Below, in pieces: positions 9,111 to 16,874 of a stretch of 64,000 nucleotides of DNA (its first letter is position 1; each line of letters starts with the position of its first letter). The stretch spans positions 124,001-188,000 of the forward strand of contig NZ_JACHKZ010000002.1 in the NCBI RefSeq assembly GCF_014207855.1, written 5' to 3'. The DNA comes from Comamonas odontotermitis (GTDB lineage: Bacteria > Pseudomonadota > Gammaproteobacteria > Burkholderiales > Burkholderiaceae_C). A program made the translations under genes and the position numbers. The notes below the pieces were generated by a model. That model did not search any database and had not been told where the DNA came from. It saw only the letters and a program-made list of their open reading frames with translations.

Positions 9111-10313
9111 TCATGGATTCGGCCGCAGCTTTTTCACCTCTTCGTCCGAAGGCAGGTAATCCTTGCCATCGCGGTACACATAGTCCACCAGCTCGCCCTT
9201 GCCCTTCACTTTCTTGAGCCGGCCCACAAAGGCGCCCATGGTTGACTGGTGATCCTGCGCGCGCCAGGTGATCTTGCCAAAGGGCGAAACCACCTCCAGC
9301 CCCTCGAAGGCCTTGACCAGCGCTTCGGTCTCGGTGCCGCCTGCCTTCTTGATGCCTTCGGCGAGCGACTTGATGCCCGCATAGCCCACCACCGATCCCT
9401 GGCGCGGGTAATCCTTGTATCTGGCCTGGTAGGCGTCGTAGAAGGCCTTGTGCTCAGGCGTCTTGAGCGTGTGCACCGGGTAGCCCGTCACGATCCAGCC
9501 ATCGGGCGTTTCGCTCTTCAAGGCATCCAGGTACTCGGGCTCGCCGCTCAGCACGCTCACCACCGGGCGGTCCTTGAACAGGCCGCGCGTGTTGCCTTCG
9601 CGCACGAACTTGGTCAGATCAGTGGCAAACAGCACATTGAAAATGGCGTCGGGCTTGGCATCGGCCAGCGCCTGCACCACGCTGCCCGCGTCGACCTTGC
9701 CCTGCACCGTGGCCTGCTCGGTCACGAATTCGATATCGGGCTGCGCTGCCTTCATCTTGGCCTTGAAGGTGGCGACCGACGACTGGCCGTATTCGTAGTT
9801 GGGGTAGACCAGGGCCCAGCGCTTTTTCTTCAGCTTCAGGGCCTCCTCCACCAGCATCGACACCTGCATATAGGTCGATGGCCGCAGGCGGAAGGTATAG
9901 GCATTGCCGTTGCTCCACACCATCTTGTCGGTGAGCGGCTCGGTGGCCAGGTAGAAGAACTTCTTCTGCTTGGCGAAATCGGTCAGCGCCATGCCCGTAT
10001 TCGACAGAAAACCGCCTGCCAGCACATCGACCTTTTCGCGCGCAATCAGCTCCTCGGCCACGCGCACCGTGTCGCCGGGGTTGGCGTTATCGTCGCGGGT
10101 GATCAGCTGCAGCTTCTTGCCGCCCACGCCGCCCGCCTTGTTCACCTCGTCGATCGCCAGCTCCATGCCGCGCTTGTAGGGCTCCAGAAACGCGGGCTGA
10201 CTCTTGTAGCTGTTGATCTCGCCGATCTTGATGGTGCCCTCTGCGTGGGCGCCAGCCGAACACACCAGCGCTGCGGACCAGGCCACAGCACGCACTGCCA
10301 AACGGGTTGTCAT
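9111..10313 (-). CDS. ABC transporter substrate-binding protein, LivK/urea-amide type
   Basis: A 400-residue periplasmic protein with a signal peptide cleaved near AGAHA/EGTIKIG (residue 24). The fold signature of peripla_BP_6 is visible: IKIGEINSY, the AIDEVNKAGGVGGKK segment, VDVLAGGFLSNTGMAL and WALVYPNYEYGQSS. The start is backed by AGGAGA eight bases upstream of the ATG. It lies first in the unit with the fused permease, so it should deliver substrate to it. The ligand is not deducible; related proteins bind branched amino acids, short amides or aromatic acids. Confidence 0.9.
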   Translation of the reverse strand: MTTRLAVRAVAWSAALVCSAGAHAEGTIKIGEINSYKSQPAFLEPYKRGMELAIDEVNKAGGVGGKKLQLITRDDNANPGDTVRVAEELIAREKVDVLAGGFLSNTGMALTDFAKQKKFFYLATEPLTDKMVWSNGNAYTFRLRPSTYMQVSMLVEEALKLKKKRWALVYPNYEYGQSSVATFKAKMKAAQPDIEFVTEQATVQGKVDAGSVVQALADAKPDAIFNVLFATDLTKFVREGNTRGLFKDRPVVSVLSGEPEYLDALKSETPDGWIVTGYPVHTLKTPEHKAFYDAYQARYKDYPRQGSVVGYAGIKSLAEGIKKAGGTETEALVKAFEGLEVVSPFGKITWRAQDHQSTMGAFVGRLKKVKGKGELVDYVYRDGKDYLPSDEEVKKLRPNP

Positions 10314-10688
10314 GGGATAAGTCTCCTGAACTCAAAGAACCGGTCCTGCGCCACCTCTGAGAACATGTTTACGCCGGGGCGCGCCTTTGGCGGGCTATTT
10401 TCGCCGCAAGTGCGGGCAAGCGGCGGGGTGTGCGGAAAATTCCACAGCGAAGCGGCAACGCGCAACCTGCGCCCAGAGCGGCGAAGCCCCTGATATGAAC
10501 ACGACGATATGCCCATATGACGTTTAAGTTGTATGAATAGTGAACAATAGCGTTTATAGATATACCAGAGCGTATTTCCGATCTCAGCATGGCGCCAGAA
10601 GATCGGAAACACGTTCCAAGACCAACCCAGACTGCCGCAGCGCCATCTTCGCGCCCTTTGCAGCAGCCATTTTTGAACCTGCATTGTC
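10314..10688. other. divergent intergenic region with an inverted repeat
   Basis: These 375 bp separate the binding-protein gene from fpr. An AT-rich patch (about 10498-10575) probably holds one or both promoters. TTTCCGATC (10575-10583) and GATCGGAAA (10601-10609) form a perfect 9-bp inverted repeat with a 17-bp spacer about 80 bp before the fpr start; it could be a regulator site or a leader hairpin. I see no coding region. Confidence 0.45.
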
Positions 10689-11462
10689 ATGAGCGCTTTT
10701 CTCGAAGAACGTGTCCTCTCCGTCCACCACTGGACCGATCGCCTCTTTTCTTTCACCACCACGCGCGACCCGGCGCTGCGCTTCTCCAGCGGCCACTTCA
10801 CCATGATCGGCCTCAAGGTTGACGGCAAGAACCTGCTGCGCGCCTACTCCATCGCCAGCCCCAACTACGAAGAGCACCTGGAATTCCTGTCGATCAAGGT
10901 GGACAACGGCCCGCTCACCAGCAAGCTGCAGCACATCCAGGTCGGCGACACCATCATCGTCGGCAAAAAACCCACCGGCACCCTGCTGGTGGATTACCTG
11001 CTCCCCGGCAAGAACCTGTACCTGATCGGCACGGGAACGGGCCTGGCGCCCTGGCTGTCGGTGGCGCGCGACCCCGAAACCTATGATCGCTTTGAAAAAG
11101 TGGTCGTCGTGCACGGCGTGCGCCAGGTGCAAGAGCTCGCCTACCAGCAGCTGCTGGAAGAAGACCTGCCCAACCACGAGTTCCTGGGCGAGATCGTCAA
11201 GGACAAACTGATCTACTACCCCACGGTCACGCGCGAGCCCTTCCGCAACCAGGGCCGCATCTCCAACCAGATCAATGCTGGCACCTTCCCCCAGAACATT
11301 GGCCTGCCCGAGCTGAACCCCGACACCGACCGCGTCATGCTCTGCGGCAGCCCCGCCATGCTGGCCGAGCTCAAGGAACTGCTGGAATCGCGCGGCTTCA
11401 AGGAAGGCAACACCTCCACCCCCGGCGACTTTGTCGTTGAACGCGCCTTTGTCGAAAAATAA
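10689..11462 (+). CDS. fpr: ferredoxin--NADP+ reductase
   Basis: A 257-residue FAD flavoenzyme, normal length for the bacterial FPR class. The FAD-binding motif RAYSIASP lies at about 51-58, the NADP-binding motif GTGTGLAPWLS at about 112-122, and the NADP end motif MLCGSPAML near 220. The C-terminus ends FVEK, typical of subclass I FPRs. It exchanges electrons between NADPH and ferredoxin or flavodoxin in the cytoplasm, often under oxidative stress. No strong Shine-Dalgarno precedes the ATG. It is a single gene ended by a clear terminator. Confidence 0.95.
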   Translation: MSAFLEERVLSVHHWTDRLFSFTTTRDPALRFSSGHFTMIGLKVDGKNLLRAYSIASPNYEEHLEFLSIKVDNGPLTSKLQHIQVGDTIIVGKKPTGTLLVDYLLPGKNLYLIGTGTGLAPWLSVARDPETYDRFEKVVVVHGVRQVQELAYQQLLEEDLPNHEFLGEIVKDKLIYYPTVTREPFRNQGRISNQINAGTFPQNIGLPELNPDTDRVMLCGSPAMLAELKELLESRGFKEGNTSTPGDFVVERAFVEK

Positions 11463-11511
11463 CTATCGTTTTAGTAGCAAATAGCGCTTTCTGGCAAAGC
11501 GCCAGACGCAA
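11463..11511. repeat. dispersed palindromic repeat, copy 1
   Basis: The stretch runs CTATCGTTTTAGTAGCAAAT followed by GCGCTTT-CTGGC-AAAGCGC (11484-11502), a perfect 7-bp stem. Its layout matches the inverse of the copy at 22630-22676: a GATAGC-like block followed by a GCGC hairpin. It lies just after the fpr stop codon. Confidence 0.55.
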
Positions 11512-11516
11512 AAAAC

Positions 11517-11550
11517 AAAAACCCGCAGCGCTCACCGCCTGCGGGTTTTA
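11517..11550. terminator. bidirectional terminator between fpr and the flavin reductase gene
   Basis: ACCCGCAG (11521-11528) pairs with CTGCGGGT (11539-11546), flanked by an A-run on the left and a T-run on the right, so it can end transcription from both sides. Confidence 0.85.
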
Positions 11551-11592
11551 TTTTCGGGAAATCACAGCGCCGTCAGGGATCTGCCGAACCCG

Positions 11593-12159
11593 TCAGAGCA
11601 ATTGCTCGGTATAGAACTGCCCGCCATGGTAGAGCAGTGGTGCCACGCCGGTCCGGTAGCTGCAGTGCTCGACTTCGCCCACCAGAATCACATGGTCGCC
11701 CGCATCATGGCGGCTGCGGCTTCTGCATTCAAACGTGGCAATCGCGCCATCAAGCAAGGGCAAGCCGGAGGCGCCCGGCTGCCAGTCCACACCCGCCCAG
11801 CGATCCACACCCTTGCGGCTGAACTGCAGCGCCAACTCCTTTTGCGGCGCGCCCAGCACATTCACCACATAGTGGCTCACGGCCTGGAACACCGGCATCG
11901 AGGTGGCCGTCTTCATCAGGCTCCACAGCACCAGGGGCGGCGCCAGCGATGCCGAATTGAACGAGCTGATCGTCAGTCCTATCTTCGCGCCGTCAGGCGC
12001 CAGCGCCGTCACCACCGCAACGCCGGTGGCAAAGCGCCCCAGCGCATCACGAAAGTCACGCTCGGAAAACGGTGCTGCAGCGGGTTGAAGGTGTTCAGGC
12101 GACAAGGAGCAGTTCACAGGACAGACAGGCCGCATGCCCGGATACCGGCATGCACTCAT
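11593..12159 (-). CDS. flavin reductase family protein
   Basis: A 188-residue protein of the FMN-binding split-barrel flavin reductase family. Typical stretches are FRDALGRFATGVAVVT (about 35-50), SFNSASLAPPLVLWSL and the closing LLYHGGQFYT. Such enzymes supply reduced FMN or FAD to two-component monooxygenases. No partner oxygenase is adjacent. The ATG used gives a 30-residue non-conserved lead; the internal ATG at 12135 is an equally possible start. Confidence 0.87.
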   Translation of the reverse strand: MSACRYPGMRPVCPVNCSLSPEHLQPAAAPFSERDFRDALGRFATGVAVVTALAPDGAKIGLTISSFNSASLAPPLVLWSLMKTATSMPVFQAVSHYVVNVLGAPQKELALQFSRKGVDRWAGVDWQPGASGLPLLDGAIATFECRSRSRHDAGDHVILVGEVEHCSYRTGVAPLLYHGGQFYTEQLL

Positions 12160-12249
12160 AAGGCAATTTGATCAATTATCGACCAGGCCACGAGGCCCCT
12201 GCCCGCGTAGGTGCTTGGCAGCCGGGCCTGCACAGGTCCGCTGGCTTTC

Positions 12250-12315
12250 CTTGTGTTGATATAAATATTTAATTAAATTAGTATAATTAATTGATAAATT
12301 AAAATAATTGAGCAA
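12250..12315. promoter_or_regulatory. AT-rich promoter island
   Basis: About 65 bp made almost only of A and T (runs such as TTAATTAAATTAGTATAATT) stand out in a GC-rich genome, upstream of the large secreted repeat protein. TATAAT-like hexamers occur, for example near 12285. It may also bind an H-NS-like silencer; that is inference. Confidence 0.5.
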
Positions 12316-12400
12316 TCCAATACTTTTGCTCAACAAGAGAGCCGCGGCCTGCATGGCGCCACCAGCGCAGGCCTATCACACACAAAAGAGAGAGGAACTC

Positions 12401-14533
12401 ATGAAGCTTTTGCACAAAGCCTGGCCACTGGCATTGCTGGGTCTGGCCGCTACACAGGCCTGGGCCCAGGCCAGCACCAACCCCTTGCAAAACTGCACGC
12501 CTACCCAGGTACGCGCAACAGAGCGCTACTGGTTCGCCGGCAACAGGATCGCGATGGATTTTGGTGTGTCCGGCACTGCGCTGCCCACCATCACGGCAAA
12601 CCCTGCCACCGTCCCCTGGGTGGATGAAGGCACCACGGTCGTCACAGACAGCAATGGCACCTTGCAGTTCTGGGTGGGACAGGGCAACGTCTACAACCGT
12701 GACCAGGTCGTCATGAGCAATGGCAATGGCATCGTCGGCAACCAGAGCGCTGTGCAGGTCGTGGTGGCCTTTGCCGCGCCTGATGTGCCCGGCAAGTACT
12801 TTGTGGTGTCTACGTCAGGGCTGGCGGCGGGTAACGCGGGCACCCTGCGGTACTCGGTGGTGGACATGACCGCCAATGGCGGCCTGGGTGCAGTAACGAG
12901 CAAGAACATCACCGTTCCCGGCGGTATCTCCAGCAACGAAACCCTTTCTGCCGTGCCCAACAACGACGGCACCGGCTATTGGGTGCTGACGACCAGCTAC
13001 GGCACCAGGAACCTCGTTGCGCAGCAGTTCGACAGCAACGGCCCCATGGGGGCACCGGTGATCTCCACGCTGTCTGAAGACGTCGGCAACCTCTTTGGCA
13101 GCATTTATTTCAACAAGGACCTGACACAGTTCGCTGTTGCAACCAGTGTCCAGGGCTCCAACGCCAGCAACGTCATCCGGACCATGCGCTTCAACGCCCA
13201 GACCGGACAAGCGACTGAAATCGCCAGCTGGCATGGTGGGATTCTGGGCTCGGTGTACGCGGCTGATTTCTCGCCCAGCGGCCAATACCTGTACGTATCC
13301 AACATCTATCCTGGCCAGCTGTACCGCTATGACGTGAGCTCTGGCGATGCAACAACCATCAAGGCCAGCGAACAGTACATTGGCGCAACCGGCGGCTCCA
13401 ACGGTGGCGGCCATGTGCGCCGGGGTGCGGATGGAGCCATGTGGGTCGCCAACCGTGACAACACCACTGGCAACTCCCTCACCCGCATTGCGGCACCGGA
13501 AGAAGCCCTGGTCGCCAACATCGGTTTTGTCTTGGGCAACATCAAGCTGCCCGCTGGCGCAAACAGCGTCTGGGGCTTGCCCCAGACCGTGGCTGGCTGT
13601 GCCAAGCCACTGGCGCCCGACGCCGTTCCGGCCGTCAGCGGGCCCGCTGCCCTGTTCTATGTAGGCACTCCACAGACACTGGCCGTCAACGTGGCCAACG
13701 AGGGCGGCAGCGGCAATGTAGCCGACGGCACACTCACCATCACCCTGCCCGCCAACGTGCAGGCAGGCAGCGGCCTGCCCGCCGCCTGTACTGCCGTATC
13801 GCCACAGCAGGTCAACTGCGACCTCGCTGCTGCTGGCATGGGCCCGATTGCCCCCGGCGCCAACCTGGGGCCGCTGAGCATTCCCGTCACCGTTTCGGCC
13901 CCCGGCACCTACAACGTGGATGTGACCGTGGCAAGCGTGACCGGCGAAACCGGCGCCGCCTTGCTCAACAACACGGCCCAGACCAGCCTCACCGCGCTGG
14001 CCCTGGTGCCTGACGCCATACCTGCCATCAGCGGGCCCGCTGCGCCCTTCGGCGTCGGAACGCCCCAGACATTGGCCGTCCAGGTAACCAACAACGGTGC
14101 CGCAGGCGCTGTGGCCGATGGCACGCTCACCGTCACACTGCCCGCCAACGTGCAGGTGACCGGAGGCGCCAGCCTGCCTGCTGGCTGTACGGCGGCAACG
14201 CCCCAGCAGGTGGCCTGCGACCTGGCCACTGCAGGCGGCCCGATTGCACCCGGCGGCAGCCTGGGGCCACTGAACATTCCCGTCACCGTTTCGGCGCCTG
14301 GCACCTACAGCGTGGATGCCGTCGTGACGGGCGTGACCGGTGAGGCAGGTGCTGCGCTGCTCAACAACACTGCGCAAGCCAGCATCACCGCGCAGGATGC
14401 GGTGCCACCCATCAATGGCGCCGCACCCGTACCGGCCCTGGGCGCCGGTGCGCTGGCAGCGCTGTCTGCTGCACTGGGAGCATTGGGCATTGCCAGCCGC
14501 CGCCGCAAGGCACAGGCAGCCGATCGCCGTTAA
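12401..14533 (+). CDS. large secreted protein: beta-propeller-like domain, two tandem repeats, IPTL-CTERM-like tail
   Basis: A 710-residue protein. The ATG at 12401 follows GAGAGAGG and opens a clean signal peptide (residues 1-24, cleavage near AWA/QA); the frame is open further upstream but lacks such features. Residues about 100-390 look like propeller blades with phrases such as DFSPSGQYLYVSN. Two near-identical units of about 130 residues follow, each running from PDA(V/I)PA(V/I)SGPAA to LLNNTAQ, like DUF11/CARDB surface modules. The C-terminus has a VPALGAGALAALSAALGALG-type hydrophobic helix and a basic RRRK tail, as in IPTL/PEP-CTERM sorting signals. It is probably exported and surface-sorted; function unknown. 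Confidence 0.82.
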   Translation: MKLLHKAWPLALLGLAATQAWAQASTNPLQNCTPTQVRATERYWFAGNRIAMDFGVSGTALPTITANPATVPWVDEGTTVVTDSNGTLQFWVGQGNVYNRDQVVMSNGNGIVGNQSAVQVVVAFAAPDVPGKYFVVSTSGLAAGNAGTLRYSVVDMTANGGLGAVTSKNITVPGGISSNETLSAVPNNDGTGYWVLTTSYGTRNLVAQQFDSNGPMGAPVISTLSEDVGNLFGSIYFNKDLTQFAVATSVQGSNASNVIRTMRFNAQTGQATEIASWHGGILGSVYAADFSPSGQYLYVSNIYPGQLYRYDVSSGDATTIKASEQYIGATGGSNGGGHVRRGADGAMWVANRDNTTGNSLTRIAAPEEALVANIGFVLGNIKLPAGANSVWGLPQTVAGCAKPLAPDAVPAVSGPAALFYVGTPQTLAVNVANEGGSGNVADGTLTITLPANVQAGSGLPAACTAVSPQQVNCDLAAAGMGPIAPGANLGPLSIPVTVSAPGTYNVDVTVASVTGETGAALLNNTAQTSLTALALVPDAIPAISGPAAPFGVGTPQTLAVQVTNNGAAGAVADGTLTVTLPANVQVTGGASLPAGCTAATPQQVACDLATAGGPIAPGGSLGPLNIPVTVSAPGTYSVDAVVTGVTGEAGAALLNNTAQASITAQDAVPPINGAAPVPALGAGALAALSAALGALGIASRRRKAQAADRR
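13612..14395 (+). repeat. two tandem coding repeats of about 390 bp
   Basis: The segments of about 13612-14001 and 14006-14395 encode the two surface modules. Long identical runs occur at the DNA level, for example around ATTCCCGTCACCGTTTCGGC in both copies, suggesting recent duplication or gene conversion. Confidence 0.75.
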
Positions 14534-14558
14534 GAAGGCGCTCAGCGTCTCTCAACCC

Positions 14559-14585
14559 CGGGCCAGCCTTGCGCTGGCCTTTTTC
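14559..14585 (+). terminator. rho-independent terminator
   Basis: GGCCAGC (14561-14567) pairs with GCTGGCC (14573-14579), followed by five T; 25 bp after the stop codon of the secreted repeat protein. Confidence 0.85.
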
Positions 14586-14689
14586 ATGATCGGTGCAGCA
14601 TAGGCCGCAGGCCGCGCAGGCGTTGATTTTCGCGCTCTCGCCCCTATCTTGTGGATAACTTGAAATATCAGCACAGGTAACACCAAGGT

Positions 14690-15499
14690 ATGTCCCTGAT
14701 TCCCAATTTCGCCATGCTCGGCAGCGGCCCCTCGGTGCTGATGCTGCACGATGCCGACACCGACCATCTTGGCTTTGCTCCGCAGGTGGAGCTGCTGGCC
14801 AGCCAAGGCTACCGTGCCATTGCCTGGGACATGCCGGGCTACCACGGCAACCCGCCCCCCTATGGCGGCTACAGTCTTGCCGCATTGGCGGCAACTGCCG
14901 ACCGTCTGCTCGAAGCCATGAAGATCGGCCGCGCCCACATCGTCGGGCACGGGCTGGGCGCCATGGTGGCAGCCGAAATCGCCCTGCGCCACCCCACCCG
15001 CGTACGCAGTCTGGCACTGGTGGCTGGCGGCCCGGCGCTGGGGGCCAGTGAACAGGAACACTGGGTGGCAACACGCCAGCGCCTGCTGGCCGACTGCCAG
15101 CAACAGGCCTGCCCGGAGCCCATGCAACTGCAGCGCTTTGCCCAGCAGCTGGTGCAGCTGCAGGCGGGCCAGAATGCCTTGCCCGAAGGGCTGCAGCTGG
15201 CGCGCCACGCCATCACCCAGATCCAACCGCTCGCCTATGGCCGCGCCCTGGACATGCTGGCCGGCCCTTGCACCCTGGCCGAAAGACTGCCGCACCTGGG
15301 CCAACGCTGCCTGCTGGTGAGTGGCGCGCAGGACGTATGCATGCCGCCGCAGCGCATGCAGGCGCTCGCCGACCTTCTGCCGCACGCAGCGCACCACAGC
15401 CTGCCCGGGGCCGGCCACTGGCCGCAGCTCGAAAACCCGGACGCCTTCGAGGCCCTGCTGCTCGATTTTCTGGCGCAGCAGCGCGCCACAGTGCACTGA
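14690..15499 (+). CDS. alpha/beta hydrolase fold protein lacking the nucleophile serine
   Basis: A 269-residue protein with the complete alpha/beta hydrolase layout: WDMPGYHGN after strand 4, the nucleophile elbow at 86-90, a likely acid Asp215 in SGAQDVCMPP and His243 in GAGHWPQLENP. The elbow reads GHGLG, so residue 88, normally Ser, Cys or Asp, is Gly (codon GGG at 14951-14953). It resembles lactonase or MhpC-type hydrolases otherwise. It could be inactive, a binding protein, or use nucleophile-free chemistry. It stands alone between two terminated genes and upstream of ilvE. Confidence 0.85.
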   Translation: MSLIPNFAMLGSGPSVLMLHDADTDHLGFAPQVELLASQGYRAIAWDMPGYHGNPPPYGGYSLAALAATADRLLEAMKIGRAHIVGHGLGAMVAAEIALRHPTRVRSLALVAGGPALGASEQEHWVATRQRLLADCQQQACPEPMQLQRFAQQLVQLQAGQNALPEGLQLARHAITQIQPLAYGRALDMLAGPCTLAERLPHLGQRCLLVSGAQDVCMPPQRMQALADLLPHAAHHSLPGAGHWPQLENPDAFEALLLDFLAQQRATVH

Positions 15500-15717
15500 G
15501 AACGTTCTCCAACAAGCCCCCCTTCGCCAAACACGGCCAGGTGCCTGACCATTGGCTTGGGCTGAATGTCGGATTTGCGGCACACCCGGCCAAAAAAATG
15601 GCATGCTACGGGGTCTGGCATGCAGCACAGCGGCATTTGCGCCGATGTGGCAGCCCCCACGTTCAGCCTGGCGGCCCGATCCGCCGGCTCCCTGTTGCCA
15701 TCTGGAAGGAAAGTCCC

Positions 15718-16815
15718 GTGTCCCCCTCTTCCCCAAGCTTTGCGCTCACCCGTTCGAGCCGCCCACGCAGCGCTGAAGACCGCGCCAAAATCCTGGAAAA
15801 ACCCGGTTTTGGCCTGCATTTCACCGACCACATGGTGGCCGTGCGCTGGGAAAAGGACACCGGCTGGCACGATGCCCAGGTCATGCCTTACGGCCCGATT
15901 TCGCTGGACCCGGCCGCTGCCGTGCTGCACTATGGCCAGGAGATCTTTGAAGGCATCAAGGCCTACCGCCATGCCGATGGCTCGGTCTGGACCTTCCGCC
16001 CCACCGCCAACGCCGAGCGCATGCAGCGCTCTGCCCGTCGCCTGGCCCTGCCCGAGCTGCCGGTCGAGATCTTCGTGGAATCGCTCAAGCAGCTGATCGC
16101 CGTGGACCAGGAATGGGTTCCCGGCGGCGAAGAAGCCAGCCTGTACCTGCGCCCCTTCATCATCGGTGACGAAGTCTTCCTGGGCGTGCGCAGCGCCCAC
16201 AAGGCCAGCTACTACGTCATCGCCAGCCCCGCCGGCCCCTACTTTGCCAAGGGTGTGGCGCCCGTTGCCATCTGGCTGTCGACCGATTACGCGCGCGCTG
16301 CCAAGGGCGGTACGGGCGCTGCCAAGTGCGGTGGCAACTATGCTGCCTCGCTGCTGCCCCAGGAGCAGGCCTATGCCAACGGCTGCTCGCAGGTGCTCTT
16401 CCTCGATCCTGCGGAAGGCAAGTACCTCGAAGAGCTGGGCGGCATGAACGTCTTCCTGGTGTATGGCAAGGAAAACAAGCTGGTGACGCCCGCGCTGTCG
16501 GGCAGCATTCTGGAAGGCATCACGCGCGACTCCATCCTGCAGCTGGCGCGCGACCGCGGCATGGTGGTGGAAGAGCGCAAGGTCTCGGCAGACGAGTGGA
16601 AGCAAGGCGTGGCCTCGGGCGACATCACCGAAGTCTTCGCCTGCGGCACGGCGGCCGTCATCACGCCGATCGGCCAGCTCAAGGGCAACGGCTTCTCGGT
16701 GGGCGACCTGAATGCGCCGGCTGGCGCAATCACGCTGGCCCTGCGCAAGGAGCTGACCGACATCCAGTACGGCCGCGCGCCAGACCGTCACGGCTGGCTG
16801 GTCCGCCTCGCCTGA
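15718..16815 (+). CDS. ilvE: branched-chain amino acid aminotransferase
   Basis: A 365-residue fold-type IV PLP aminotransferase that interconverts Leu, Ile and Val with their 2-oxo acids. The GTG at 15718 is preceded by AAGGAAAG at the right distance and gives the usual length for the large (360-residue) class; the longer open frame upstream is not conserved-looking. Motifs are GQEIFEGIKAYR, the AKCGGNYAASLLPQ segment with the usual lead to the cofactor, EELGGMNVF, and GTAAVITPIG. It is ended by a strong terminator. Confidence 0.95.
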   Translation: MSPSSPSFALTRSSRPRSAEDRAKILEKPGFGLHFTDHMVAVRWEKDTGWHDAQVMPYGPISLDPAAAVLHYGQEIFEGIKAYRHADGSVWTFRPTANAERMQRSARRLALPELPVEIFVESLKQLIAVDQEWVPGGEEASLYLRPFIIGDEVFLGVRSAHKASYYVIASPAGPYFAKGVAPVAIWLSTDYARAAKGGTGAAKCGGNYAASLLPQEQAYANGCSQVLFLDPAEGKYLEELGGMNVFLVYGKENKLVTPALSGSILEGITRDSILQLARDRGMVVEERKVSADEWKQGVASGDITEVFACGTAAVITPIGQLKGNGFSVGDLNAPAGAITLALRKELTDIQYGRAPDRHGWLVRLA

Positions 16816-16831
16816 TTCCCACCGCTCCAGC

Positions 16832-16860
16832 AAAAAGGCCGCACACTGTGCGGCCTTTTT
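16832..16860. terminator. strong bidirectional terminator
   Basis: A perfect 13-bp stem starting AAAAAGGCCGCAC with a 3-nt loop, with A-run and T-run ends. It serves ilvE on one side and dadA on the other. Confidence 0.95.
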
Positions 16861-16874
16861 CGCTCAACCAGGGC

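Noticed and set aside
12815-14377. A 520-codon open frame antisense to the secreted repeat protein
   Set aside because: It mirrors the repeats of the real gene and has no family features.
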